A DNA stretch of 36,708 nt, taken from IMG/VR virus record IMGVR_UViG_3300050821_003280, positions 1 to 36,708 of that record. The stretch is one strand, 5' to 3'. Below are positions 19,280 through 26,658 of the stretch, piece after piece. The position numbers and the translations under genes are program-made. The notes under the pieces are model-generated. The model did not search any database and had not been told where the DNA came from. It saw nothing but the letters and a program-made list of their open reading frames with translations. How positions within the stretch are numbered: position 1 is the stretch's first letter; each line of letters opens with the position of its first letter. Source of the DNA: a virus.

Positions 19280-19305
19280 GTCCGGGCACTTGCATGTGCC
19301 CGGAC
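19280..19305 (+). terminator. Strong hairpin after the scaffold unit, possible terminator or attenuator
   Basis: A perfect 10-bp stem, GTCCGGGCAC (19280-19289) with GTGCCCGGAC (19296-19305), has a 6-nt loop TTGCAT. Only TTCCT follows rather than a full T tract, so termination would be partial. Partial termination, or transcript processing, here would set capsid against scaffold levels. Confidence 0.55.
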
Positions 19306-19332
19306 TTCCTGAAACAGTAGCGCCCACGAACG

Positions 19333-19426
19333 CGGACTAGGGCAGGACCTGCTCCCCGCTGACGGTGGCAAAGCCACGCTGATCCTGGAGCCCTCCAGGC
19401 AGAAGCGCCCCCTTCACCGGACTAGG
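19333..19426 (+). promoter_or_regulatory. Structured non-coding leader of the capsid gene
   Basis: The 200-nt gene-free stretch 19277-19476 is the longest in the window. Within it, two identical CGGACTAGG copies (19333-19341, 19418-19426) flank three successive stem-loops: GGGCAG/CTGCTC (19340-19354), GTGGC-AAA-GCCAC (19365-19377) and CCTGGA-GCCC-TCCAGG (19384-19399). CGCTGA occurs on both sides of the middle hairpin. No convincing sigma70 promoter or ORF was found. An RNA element controlling capsid mRNA stability or translation is inferred. Confidence 0.45.
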
Positions 19427-19476
19427 CCTTCGAGAAGTTTGGAAAAATTCATTTCCCCTTTTCGGAGTGCCGCGCC

Positions 19477-20394
19477 GTGTCAACCAACATCGTTACGTTC
19501 TACGTCCAGCAATTCGCCAAACAGCTGAACGAGCTCGTACAACAGAAGACCTCTCGCCTGCGCAAGTGGGCCACCGAAGACAAGTACGTCGGCCAGGCCG
19601 CAAGCCCCGTCGAGCAGGTGGGTCCGGTCGCGATGCAGCCCATCACGCAGCGCTATGGCCCGATGCAGCGCGTCGATGCGCCCACGGCGCGGCGCTGGGT
19701 ATTCCCCAGCGACTACGATCTGCCGCAGCTGTTCGATAACTTCGACAAGCTGCGCCTGCAGATCGACCCCAAGGGCAAATTCACGAACAACGCGAAGAAT
19801 GCTGCGAATCGTCAATATGACGACTTGCTCATTGCCGCGTTGGGTGGCGTCGCTCAGACCGGCGTCGCCGGCGCAACCGCCACGGTCCTCCCGGCCGCGA
19901 ACATCATCTCGGTCAACCAGGGTGCAACCGCGCCGACCGGGCTCACCGTGGCGAAGCTGCGCCAGGCGAAGATGCTCGCGATGCAGAACGAGGCCTATTC
20001 GGATGAGGAAGGCGATGCGGGCGATCCGAACAATGACTTGGTGTGCGTCGCCGGCGCTCGCCAGCTCGACAACTTGATGGCAGAAGCGCAGGTCATCAGC
20101 CGCGACTTCAACGATCAGCCGGTGCTCGAGGAAGGGCGCATCAAGCGCTTCTTGGGCGTCACGTTTGTCCGCAGCGAGCGCTTGCTCACGGGTACGGACG
20201 ATCAGGCCGGTACCTCGGTCAAGGTGCACTTGTGGCAGCGCGATGGCCTGCACTTGGGTATCTGGAACGACATCACCACGAACATCTCGCAGCGTCACGA
20301 TCTGCAGAGCGAGCCGTGGCAGTGCTACGTTTTCATGACCGGCGGCGGGACTCGTTTGGAAGAGAACCGCGTCTATCAGATTTGGGCCCGATAA
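19477..20394 (+). CDS. Major capsid protein
   Basis: This 305-residue protein starts at GTG 19477 after CGGAG. It has the features of the Phage_capsid_2-type (HK97-fold) capsids of BPP-1-like podoviruses: an N-terminal helix (TFYVQQFAKQLNELVQQKTS) followed by RLRKWATEDKYVGQ, VGPVAMQPITQRYGPMQRVD, RRWVFPSDYDLPQLFDNFDK, then the loop NNAKNAANRQYDDLLIAALG, AKLRQAKMLAMQNEAYSDEE and LVCVAGARQLDNLMAEAQVI, and a beta-rich end (VKVHLWQRDGLHLGIWNDIT, YQIWAR). It follows scaffold and precedes the decoration protein. No N-terminal prodomain or protease is encoded nearby, consistent with scaffold-dependent assembly without a maturation protease. Confidence 0.88.
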   Translation: MSTNIVTFYVQQFAKQLNELVQQKTSRLRKWATEDKYVGQAASPVEQVGPVAMQPITQRYGPMQRVDAPTARRWVFPSDYDLPQLFDNFDKLRLQIDPKGKFTNNAKNAANRQYDDLLIAALGGVAQTGVAGATATVLPAANIISVNQGATAPTGLTVAKLRQAKMLAMQNEAYSDEEGDAGDPNNDLVCVAGARQLDNLMAEAQVISRDFNDQPVLEEGRIKRFLGVTFVRSERLLTGTDDQAGTSVKVHLWQRDGLHLGIWNDITTNISQRHDLQSEPWQCYVFMTGGGTRLEENRVYQIWAR

Positions 20395-20445
20395 ACCGCT
20401 TTGGCTAGGGCGCAGGTTCCCAGCTAAGCAACAGGAGTTTGAACA

Positions 20446-21138
20446 ATGGCAGTCGTCAATACCAAAGGCACCCTGGTCGCGAACTACGACGCGACTCCGC
20501 GCGTGCTCTCTAGCGGATACCAGGCGGGCGCAAATGACACGGTAGGCGTCGCGACGGTAGCGGCTGTCTCCACCGACTCAATCGGTTCCACCTATCGCTT
20601 CGGCTTCATCTCTTCGGGCGTGCGCATCGAAGATATGCAGATGATGAACGATGCCACCACGGCGGGCGTGTGGCAGCTCGGCATCTACCTAAACACGCAG
20701 CAGTCCCTGAATATGGCAGGCCCGTCGGCCTCCGTGCAGGGATGGAGCTCAACCGTAGCCTATGTCCCGGGCAACGTCGTGCAGTTCAACGGTGTCATCT
20801 ACTATTGCACCACGGGCAACACCAACAGCCAGCCGCCTTCCGGCAACTGGACCACGGGCGGCTCGGTGGTCGCGGCGCCTGGCGCGGTTGCCATCCCAAA
20901 CAACAACCTGATTTTCGGGCAGGCGATTTCCACCGCGGCGGCAAAGAGTGTTTGGACCAGCGTGTACACCCCGCAGATCGGCGCGGTGGCCTTCACGGCT
21001 TCCAATGTCGGGCTTCGCGTGTGGGAGCTCGCAGGCTTCAGCGTTGATCCCGAGTACATGTTCCATCTGGTGCTCACGGCGACGACGGCGCCAACGGCGA
21101 ATGGCAACATCTCGCTGCAGTACACCTTCGTCCGGTAA
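20446..21138 (+). CDS. Capsid decoration (cement) protein with inserted carbohydrate-binding-like module
   Basis: ATG 20446 has ACAGGAG upstream. The 230-residue product follows capsid directly and looks like a jelly-roll cement protein: TLVANYDATPRVLSSGYQAG, STYRFGFISSGVRIEDMQMM and GVWQLGIYLN, resuming at PNNNLIFGQAISTAAAKSVW, RVWELAGFSVDPEYMFHLVL. Between about residues 96 and 139 lies WSSTVAYVPGNVVQFNGVIY then YCTTGNTNSQPPSGNWTTGG, with the W...Y-x2-G-x-V...G-x2-Y-Y...PP...W pattern of family 5/12 carbohydrate-binding modules. The insert sits in a surface loop position. Fold and glycan binding are inferred from pattern. Confidence 0.7.
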   Translation: MAVVNTKGTLVANYDATPRVLSSGYQAGANDTVGVATVAAVSTDSIGSTYRFGFISSGVRIEDMQMMNDATTAGVWQLGIYLNTQQSLNMAGPSASVQGWSSTVAYVPGNVVQFNGVIYYCTTGNTNSQPPSGNWTTGGSVVAAPGAVAIPNNNLIFGQAISTAAAKSVWTSVYTPQIGAVAFTASNVGLRVWELAGFSVDPEYMFHLVLTATTAPTANGNISLQYTFVR

Positions 21139-21150
21139 GGCTTGAAGCCA

Positions 21151-21166
21151 GGGGCAAGGATGCCCC
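21151..21166 (+). other. Small intergenic hairpin downstream of decoration gene
   Basis: GGGGCA-AGGA-TGCCCC is a perfect 6-bp stem with a 4-nt loop and no T tract. It lies between two virion genes, where it could stabilise or limit read-through of the transcript. Role uncertain. Confidence 0.4.
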
Positions 21167-21186
21167 ACACGGCTTTGGAGTGGTAA

Positions 21187-21420
21187 ATGGCAACGGTTCG
21201 CTTTTCAATCAACCCGCAGGACCCGATCGAATCCATCGTGATCGCAGTCGGTGCGGCCACGGTCACCAAGTCGATCGAGCTCACCGTGGACCAAGCGGCC
21301 CTCGTCACTGACTCCTCGAACCCGACGAACCCGCGCGCGATCAAGCGGGTCGAGGTGGTCATTGCGCTGCAAAACATCATTGCCGCCCTACAGCGCGACA
21401 ACACCACGTTGAACGAATAG
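21187..21420 (+). CDS. Small virion-region protein, 77 residues
   Basis: ATG 21187 after GGAGTGG. MATVRFSINPQDPIESIVIA then VGAATVTKSIELTVDQAALV form a beta-rich N-terminal half, and IKRVEVVIALQNIIAALQRD a C-terminal helix. It lies between the decoration protein and tail genes, and proteins of this size are common there in podoviruses. Probably structural; role unknown. Confidence 0.65.
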   Translation: MATVRFSINPQDPIESIVIAVGAATVTKSIELTVDQAALVTDSSNPTNPRAIKRVEVVIALQNIIAALQRDNTTLNE

Positions 21421-21426
21421 CGCCAG

Positions 21427-21810
21427 ATGGCCGGCTACGTCACCGCATCGCCCGTCCATCCGGTCCGCCTCGTCGGCACCGGCGCCGTGCAGTGCAAGGC
21501 CGGCATCTTGGGCGGCACGGTCGCCGGCGTTGCGCTCGATACCGAGCTCTATGGCGTCTATATCCAGTTGAACGCGGTGACCGCTGGCACCGTGACGATC
21601 GCCGGCATGGCTGACTCCTCCGGCACCGCGCAGAACATTCTGCTATCGGGTCAAATTGCGACCGATACCGCGATCCTCTTCCCGGTGCCGTGGCTCAACT
21701 ACGCCGGCGGCTTTGTCTTCACCGCCTCCATCGCGAATATCGTCTGGGTGCTCACTCGACCCTACATCGGCCAGGAAGCCCCGAACGCCGGCGGCTTCGA
21801 GTTGCGGTAA
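21427..21810 (+). CDS. Probable minor virion protein, 127 residues
   Basis: The product is beta-rich and Gly/Ala-rich: MAGYVTASPVHPVRLVGTGA, VQCKAGILGGTVAGVALDTE, LYGVYIQLNAVTAGTVTIAG, ending WVLTRPYIGQEAPNAGGFEL. It has no signal or membrane helix. Composition and place between decoration and tail tubular genes suggest an exposed head or neck protein. No family recognised. Confidence 0.6.
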   Translation: MAGYVTASPVHPVRLVGTGAVQCKAGILGGTVAGVALDTELYGVYIQLNAVTAGTVTIAGMADSSGTAQNILLSGQIATDTAILFPVPWLNYAGGFVFTASIANIVWVLTRPYIGQEAPNAGGFELR

Positions 21811-21821
21811 GGCTCTTTCAT

Positions 21822-21855
21822 GTGCCCGGCCTTTGCGCCATAGTCCGGCGCCATG
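21822..21855 (+). repeat. Intergenic GTGCCCGG element, copy 2
   Basis: It begins GTGCCCGGCCTTTGC, continues with ATAGTCCGGCGCC and ends at the ATG of tail tubular protein A. It is similar to 14608-14642, and its first part (CATGTGCCCGG-x-CTT) also matches the descending arm of the hairpin at 19280-19305. It fills the 42-nt gap between two genes and lacks clear promoter boxes. Confidence 0.45.
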
Positions 21856-22464
21856 GCCTCACAAGTCGATATCGCCAATAACGCGCTGATCATTCTCGGC
21901 AAGCCCACCATCGCGAGCTTCGGGGATAACTCAAACGCAGCTCGTGCGATGTCGGTGCTATACGATCCGTATCGCCGGGCGCTCCTCGAGGGGCCCGGCA
22001 TCTGGCGCTTCTCGGTCAAGCGCGCATCGCTCCCCTCTCTCGTGCAGGTACCAGTCTCCGGGCCCTTCACCACGATGTTCGCGATGCCGACCGACTGCAT
22101 TCGCCCGCTGCAGGTTGGGGACATGTATGCGGGTCTCGATCTCTCCGACTACCGGCAGGGGCCCACCGATGCGGATTATTCGATCGAGGGGCGCAACATC
22201 CTTTGCGATTACGGCGCACCGCTCTCGCTCTCCTACATCTTCGATGCGACCGACACCACGCAATTCAACCCGCACTTTGTGCTCACATTGGGCGGCTTCA
22301 TCGCGTGGAAAGGCTGCGAGCGGCTAACCGGGTCTGATGCCAAAAAGAAAGACGCCAAGGAAGCCTTCGAGGACGCGCGGCGCGATGGCCTTGCAGCATC
22401 GGCGCTCGTGAACCCGCCAAACTTCCCGGGTGATGAGACCTGGGTCTTGGCGCGGATGCAGTAG
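21853..22464 (+). CDS. Tail tubular protein A (T7 gp11-like)
   Basis: The 203-residue product begins MASQVDIANNALIILGKPTI, the standard opening of tail tubular protein A, followed by ARAMSVLYDPYRRALLEGPG, IWRFSVKRASL, SYIFDATDTTQFNPHFVLTL and KKKDAKEAFEDARRDGLAAS. The NxAL--LG, YDPYR and W-F-xKRA motifs match the T7 gp11 family. Twelve copies form the upper ring linking the portal to the tail nozzle. The length is normal. It is followed immediately by tail tubular protein B. Confidence 0.88.
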   Translation: MASQVDIANNALIILGKPTIASFGDNSNAARAMSVLYDPYRRALLEGPGIWRFSVKRASLPSLVQVPVSGPFTTMFAMPTDCIRPLQVGDMYAGLDLSDYRQGPTDADYSIEGRNILCDYGAPLSLSYIFDATDTTQFNPHFVLTLGGFIAWKGCERLTGSDAKKKDAKEAFEDARRDGLAASALVNPPNFPGDETWVLARMQ

Positions 22465-25452
22465 GTGGCACGCGCATCCCCGGCGATAGCGGCTTTTAAC
22501 GCCGGCGAATTCTCACCGCAAATGGAGGGGCGTGTCGATACTGAAAAGTATCCGATCGCGACCCACATTCAGCAAAACTTCATCGCGCTAAAACAAGGCT
22601 GCTCGACCTACCGGCCTGGGACCGCGTACGTGCAGCCGGTCAAAGTCTCGGCGCAGCGCGCCTGGCTGGTGCGCTTCGAGTTCTCCTTCACGCAGGCCTT
22701 CGTGCTCGAGTTCGGCGGCGGCTATGTGCGCTTCTACACGAATCACGGGCCGCTGCTCAGTCAAGGCAATGCTGCGTACAACGGCGCGACCGCCTATGTG
22801 ATCGCCAACCAGGTGGTTCAGGGCGGAATCACCTACTACTGCATCGCGCCGACCACGGGCAACGCTCCACCCAATGCCACCTTCTGGTATCCGATGACGA
22901 CCTACACGGGGCCGGGCGGTGGCGCGATCTACGAGATCCCGAGCCCGTACGCTTCCGCTGATCTGACCAATGCAGCGGGCTTCTTCAACTTGGACATTGT
23001 GCAGCAAGGCGATGTGCTCTATGTCATGGGCGGCAGCGCCACCGGCGGCCCTGCGGGAATTGGCTACCCACCGTACACGCTGACTCGCTTCGCGAACGCT
23101 CCGCCCAATTGGCAGTTCTCGCAGTACTCACCCGTCGATGGACCCTATGCGGATTTCTCGCCGCTCACACCCGGCGCCGAAATTGCGCTCGCGGTCTCAG
23201 CGGTCATGGGCAACGCCATCACCATCACCGCCTACGGTGGCCCCGTGTTCGCTGCGACCGACGTCGGACGCCTCGTGCGCATCGGCAGCCAGTACTTCAA
23301 CAACACCCCATGGGCGACCGCCACCGCGGTCGCTGCGGGCGCGACGTTCGTCAATAACGGCAACAACTACCTTGCGCTCAATGCTGCCACCACAGGCGGC
23401 TCGCCTCCGGTTCACACTTCTGGCGCGGCTTTGGATGGGCCTACCGGCGTGCGCTGGCTCTACACCGATTCGGCCTATGGCGTCGCGCAGATCACTGCCT
23501 TTGTCTCTGCGACCCAAGTCACGGCCAAGGTGCTCTCGCGCTTCCCGGCGAACTGTGTCGGTACCACCGCGGCGATCACCAACATCACACAGGCGAATCC
23601 AGCAGTAGTCACCGCGGCAAATGCCTTCACCGCAGGCGAGGCGGTCTTCATCACGGGCGTCAATGGCATGACGCAGATCAACGGCAACCCCTACACGAAT
23701 CAAACCGCGGCCGGCGCCACCGTCACTTTAGCCGGCATCGACTCAACGGGGTACAGCGCGTACATCTCCGGCGGCACCATCATCGGCAATGCTAGCATCG
23801 AGTGGCAGCTAGGCGCATGGAGCAACACAACCGAGTGGCCGCGGGCGGGCGCTTTCTTCAAGGAGCGCTTCTTCCTTGCCGGCAAGCTAAAAGTGTGGGG
23901 CTCGGTGCCTGGCCTCTACACGAGCCACGCGCCAGACTTCTTCGGCCAGCAGACCCCGGACTCTGCGACCAACAACATCGTCTCGGGGGCGGATGCTTCC
24001 AATATCTGCTGGATGTCGGCCAACATCATTTTGATTATCGGCACCGAGGGCGGGGAGTACGGGCTTGATGCTGCGAATATATCGAGCCCATTGGGCCCGC
24101 AGAACATCGAGATACTGCCGCAATCGCAGTGGCGCGTGCGCGATGTGCATCCGGTAAAGATCGGCACCTCGCTCCTCTACCTGCAGCGCGCGGGGCGAAA
24201 GGTTTTCGCCGCTGATTACAATTTCTATTTGAACCGCTACGACTCGACCGATCAAAACAAGTTCGCCTATCACATTACGATCGGGGCGATCCAAGGCATG
24301 ACCTACCAGGCCGAGCCTTGGAGTCTCTTATGGTCCTGGCGCGCCGATGGCACCTTCCTCTCGTATACCTTCAACCGCGAAGACAACGTGACCGCCTGGT
24401 GCCGGCACAACATGGGCAACGGCGGCAACGTCGAATCCATGGCGATCATCCCCTCACCTGACGGGGTGCGCGATGAATTTTGGGCTATCGTCAATCGCAC
24501 CATAAATGGCGTGGTGATCCGCACCGTCGAGTATTCGGTGAAGCCATTCGAGGGCCCGCAGGCCGGCAATCCCGGCGATGCGCAAGCCTCGGCGTGGTAT
24601 GTAGATTGTGGGGTGCAGGCAATCATTCCACCGGGCTTCCCGATCACCAATGTCACTAGCGCCGGCAACATCCACGGTGGCAACACAACCTATTCGTGTG
24701 TGAATAACTTCACCGCCGGGCAGGCGGTCTTTGTCAGCGGGGTGCAGTACTCTGGCTCCGGCACCTTTAACCCAAACGTGCAGGGAGCGATCATCACGGC
24801 GGCTAGTCCGACGAGTTTCCAGATCGCCGCCTTCGCCTTCGGGCAGACCTTCCAATATCTCTCGGGCGGTGCCGCCTCCGTCGGCGGTAGCTCCTCTCAG
24901 ACCATCTCAGGTCTTCCGCCCGTGATGTGGAACCAGACCGTCTCCATCCTCGCCGATGGCGGCGTGCAGCCGCAGCAGGTGGTCAGCAACACCGGCAGCA
25001 TCACGTTGGCCTCGACCTTCAACGTCGTCACGATCGGCTTCCCCTACCAAGGTAACCTGGTGCCGATGCGCCCGGAGGGTGGCGCGGATGTTGGCACCGC
25101 GCAGGGCAAGATCAAGCAGGGCGATAATCTAGTGATTCGCCTGATCGACTCGAGCGGCGGTGTCATCGGGCAACTCTCGACCATAAACGCGACCACGCAG
25201 CTGTATCAAAATCCCTTAGGGCTATTGACGCAGGCGCCGCAGAACATGGAAGCGATTCGCTACAACGATACGAGCACCCCGCTCGATTCCCCACCGCCGA
25301 TTCAATCGGGCGACTACGCCATCAGCTTCCCGCTCGCGCAAGTCTCCGAGCAGGATCAGAGTGACCTCTACATCCTGGTGCAGCAGAACGATCCGCTACC
25401 ATTCACGTGCGCCGGTCTCTTCCCATCGTACAAGGTGGAGGAGTTTCAATAA
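22465..25452 (+). CDS. Tail tubular protein B (nozzle), with added carbohydrate-binding-like modules
   Basis: GTG 22465 directly follows the previous stop. The 995-residue product opens ASPAIAAFNAGEFSPQMEGR, then DTEKYPIATHIQQNFIALKQ and GCSTYRPGTAYVQPVK, the typical start of podoviral nozzle proteins. The central propeller-like core has WPRAGAFFKERFFLAGKLKV, GSVPGLYTSHAPDFF and GTSLLYLQRAGRKVFAADYN. Inserted segments are YNGATAYVIANQVVQGGITY followed by YC...PP...W (about 103-144) and a second module ending in HTSGAALDGPTGVRWLYTDS (about 282-335), both with aromatic spacing of small carbohydrate-binding modules. The hexameric nozzle forms the distal tail and carries the tailspikes. Confidence 0.85.
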   Translation: MARASPAIAAFNAGEFSPQMEGRVDTEKYPIATHIQQNFIALKQGCSTYRPGTAYVQPVKVSAQRAWLVRFEFSFTQAFVLEFGGGYVRFYTNHGPLLSQGNAAYNGATAYVIANQVVQGGITYYCIAPTTGNAPPNATFWYPMTTYTGPGGGAIYEIPSPYASADLTNAAGFFNLDIVQQGDVLYVMGGSATGGPAGIGYPPYTLTRFANAPPNWQFSQYSPVDGPYADFSPLTPGAEIALAVSAVMGNAITITAYGGPVFAATDVGRLVRIGSQYFNNTPWATATAVAAGATFVNNGNNYLALNAATTGGSPPVHTSGAALDGPTGVRWLYTDSAYGVAQITAFVSATQVTAKVLSRFPANCVGTTAAITNITQANPAVVTAANAFTAGEAVFITGVNGMTQINGNPYTNQTAAGATVTLAGIDSTGYSAYISGGTIIGNASIEWQLGAWSNTTEWPRAGAFFKERFFLAGKLKVWGSVPGLYTSHAPDFFGQQTPDSATNNIVSGADASNICWMSANIILIIGTEGGEYGLDAANISSPLGPQNIEILPQSQWRVRDVHPVKIGTSLLYLQRAGRKVFAADYNFYLNRYDSTDQNKFAYHITIGAIQGMTYQAEPWSLLWSWRADGTFLSYTFNREDNVTAWCRHNMGNGGNVESMAIIPSPDGVRDEFWAIVNRTINGVVIRTVEYSVKPFEGPQAGNPGDAQASAWYVDCGVQAIIPPGFPITNVTSAGNIHGGNTTYSCVNNFTAGQAVFVSGVQYSGSGTFNPNVQGAIITAASPTSFQIAAFAFGQTFQYLSGGAASVGGSSSQTISGLPPVMWNQTVSILADGGVQPQQVVSNTGSITLASTFNVVTIGFPYQGNLVPMRPEGGADVGTAQGKIKQGDNLVIRLIDSSGGVIGQLSTINATTQLYQNPLGLLTQAPQNMEAIRYNDTSTPLDSPPPIQSGDYAISFPLAQVSEQDQSDLYILVQQNDPLPFTCAGLFPSYKVEEFQ

Positions 25453-25790
25453 TGGCCGGCGAGCCGATCACCATGGTGCGCCACGAGGATGATCGCGGCA
25501 TGTTCTCCAAGTGGGTACCCGGGGATTTCTCCTGGGGAGCTCCGCAAACCGATCAAAGCGGCACATACCGCTATTGCTCGATGAAGCTGCCGAGCCGCGT
25601 GGGGAGCATCTGCATGTTGCCGGTGCGCGAGGGTGCGCGCATGGATAAATTTTGGTGGTGGAATGGGGACCTCGATAAGCCGACCTTTCGCGAGTCGATC
25701 CATCACGATCCACACAATCCCTTGAGCGACCACAATTGGCACGGCTTCGTGACGAAGGGCGTCATGCGCTTGGACAATCGCGATGATTGA
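25452..25790 (+). CDS. Phage protein with WNGD...KPTF motif (possibly DUF6527-like), 112 residues
   Basis: ATG 25452 overlaps the preceding stop (TAATG). The product includes FSKWVPGDFSWGAPQTDQSG, SRVGSICMLPVREGAR, DKFWWWNGDLDKPTFRESIH and HNWHGFVTKGVMRLDN. The W-x-NGD-x2-KPTF-x2-S-I-H ... WHGF-x3-G pattern recurs in small phage proteins, some classed as DUF6527. His/Asp residues (HHDPHN) could bind metal. The role in the tail/ejection cluster is unknown. Confidence 0.6.
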   Translation: MAGEPITMVRHEDDRGMFSKWVPGDFSWGAPQTDQSGTYRYCSMKLPSRVGSICMLPVREGARMDKFWWWNGDLDKPTFRESIHHDPHNPLSDHNWHGFVTKGVMRLDNRDD

Positions 25791-26190
25791 AGTGCGCCCC
25801 TTCAAGGAATATCACCTCGAGCTTTTGCGCGTGCAGGGCGTGCAAGCGGCGCAGCGTGGCTCACTCTCCTACGTTCCTGGCGGCGCCGGTGTCAGCGCGT
25901 TCGCCGGCGATTCGATACTACTCTGCGGTGGGATCGCACCGATGCGTCCGAAGGTGGGCGTGTGTTGGGCGCTCCTGAGTGAGCGCGCGGCGAAGCACAT
26001 GACATGGCTGCACTACGCCACCTTGCGCTACATCACGATGCAGCACTGGCAGCGCCTCGAGGCGGTGGTCGAGCAAGGCTTCGGGCCCGGGTGCCGCTGG
26101 GTCGAGCTCTTGGGGTTTCACAACGAGGGGCCCATGCCGAACTTCGGCGAATCGGGCGAAACGTATCTGCGCTATGGGAGGTATGGATAA
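25783..26190 (+). CDS. T7 gp13-like internal virion protein A (acetyltransferase-like fold)
   Basis: ATG 25783 overlaps the previous gene by 8 nt. The 135-residue product has IEVRPFKEYHLELLRVQGVQ, a GNAT-like start, then DSILLCGGIAPMRPKVGVCW, ALLSERAAKHMTWLHYATLR, LEAVVEQGFGPGCRWVELLG and FHNEGPMPNFGESGETYLRY. The end motif LGF--EG-M--FG--G--Y resembles the T7 gp13/DUF2833 family, related in fold to acetyltransferases. In T7, gp13 is needed for incorporation of ejection proteins. It lies just before the gp14-, gp15- and gp16-like genes, which supports this. Confidence 0.7.
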   Translation: MIEVRPFKEYHLELLRVQGVQAAQRGSLSYVPGGAGVSAFAGDSILLCGGIAPMRPKVGVCWALLSERAAKHMTWLHYATLRYITMQHWQRLEAVVEQGFGPGCRWVELLGFHNEGPMPNFGESGETYLRYGRYG

Positions 26191-26658
26191 ATGGCTTTCC
26201 TGGCAGCAGCAGCACCCTACATTGCAGCCGCGGGCAGCGTGTACCAAAACGTACAGCAGTCCCAAGCGGAGACCTACAACGCGAAGGTGTCGCAGAACGA
26301 GGCTAACCTCTCGGTCAATCAAGCCAATGCGCAGGAGGGACTCGTGCGCAAGGCCTCCCGTCAAGAGATGGGCAAGCAGATTGCAGCCTTCGGCGCTTCG
26401 GGTGTGGGCTATGGCGGTTCGACCGCGACCGCGCTCGATCAATCCGCGGTCAACTCCGAGCTCGACGCACTCGACACACGCTATAAGGGCTCGATCACCG
26501 CCTACGGCTACAAGACTCAGTCCGGCATCGACAAGGGCCTGGCGAATGAGTACGGCGTCACGGCGGGCGCGGCGCTCTTGAAGGGCATCGGCTCAAACTA
26601 CGCCTATGCGCCGAAGCAGCCGGGACTGCAGCAGAATAATCCGGGGCTCGCCGGATAA
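26191..26658 (+). CDS. Internal virion protein B (T7 gp14-like)
   Basis: The 155-residue product begins with an Ala-rich hydrophobic helix (FLAAAAPYIAAAGSVYQNVQ), then the long polar helix AETYNAKVSQNEANLSVNQA, KASRQEMGKQIAAFGASGVG, and a Gly-rich end. This is the usual form of gp14-like ejection proteins, which enter the outer membrane of the host and form the first part of the DNA channel. It starts right after the gp13-like stop, and the next gene overlaps its stop (TAATG). Confidence 0.75.
   Translation: MAFLAAAAPYIAAAGSVYQNVQQSQAETYNAKVSQNEANLSVNQANAQEGLVRKASRQEMGKQIAAFGASGVGYGGSTATALDQSAVNSELDALDTRYKGSITAYGYKTQSGIDKGLANEYGVTAGAALLKGIGSNYAYAPKQPGLQQNNPGLAG

Noticed and set aside
19271-19318. 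15-codon ORF (MKRPGTCMCPDFLKQ) after the 65-residue gene
   Set aside because: It is coincident with the 10-bp hairpin, whose pairing dictates its codons; too short to credit.
19480-20298. Long minus-strand open frame opposite the capsid gene (272 codons)
   Set aside because: It mirrors the codon structure of a certain capsid gene and has an Arg/His/Leu-rich product without motifs. Antisense open frames are expected in GC-rich DNA.
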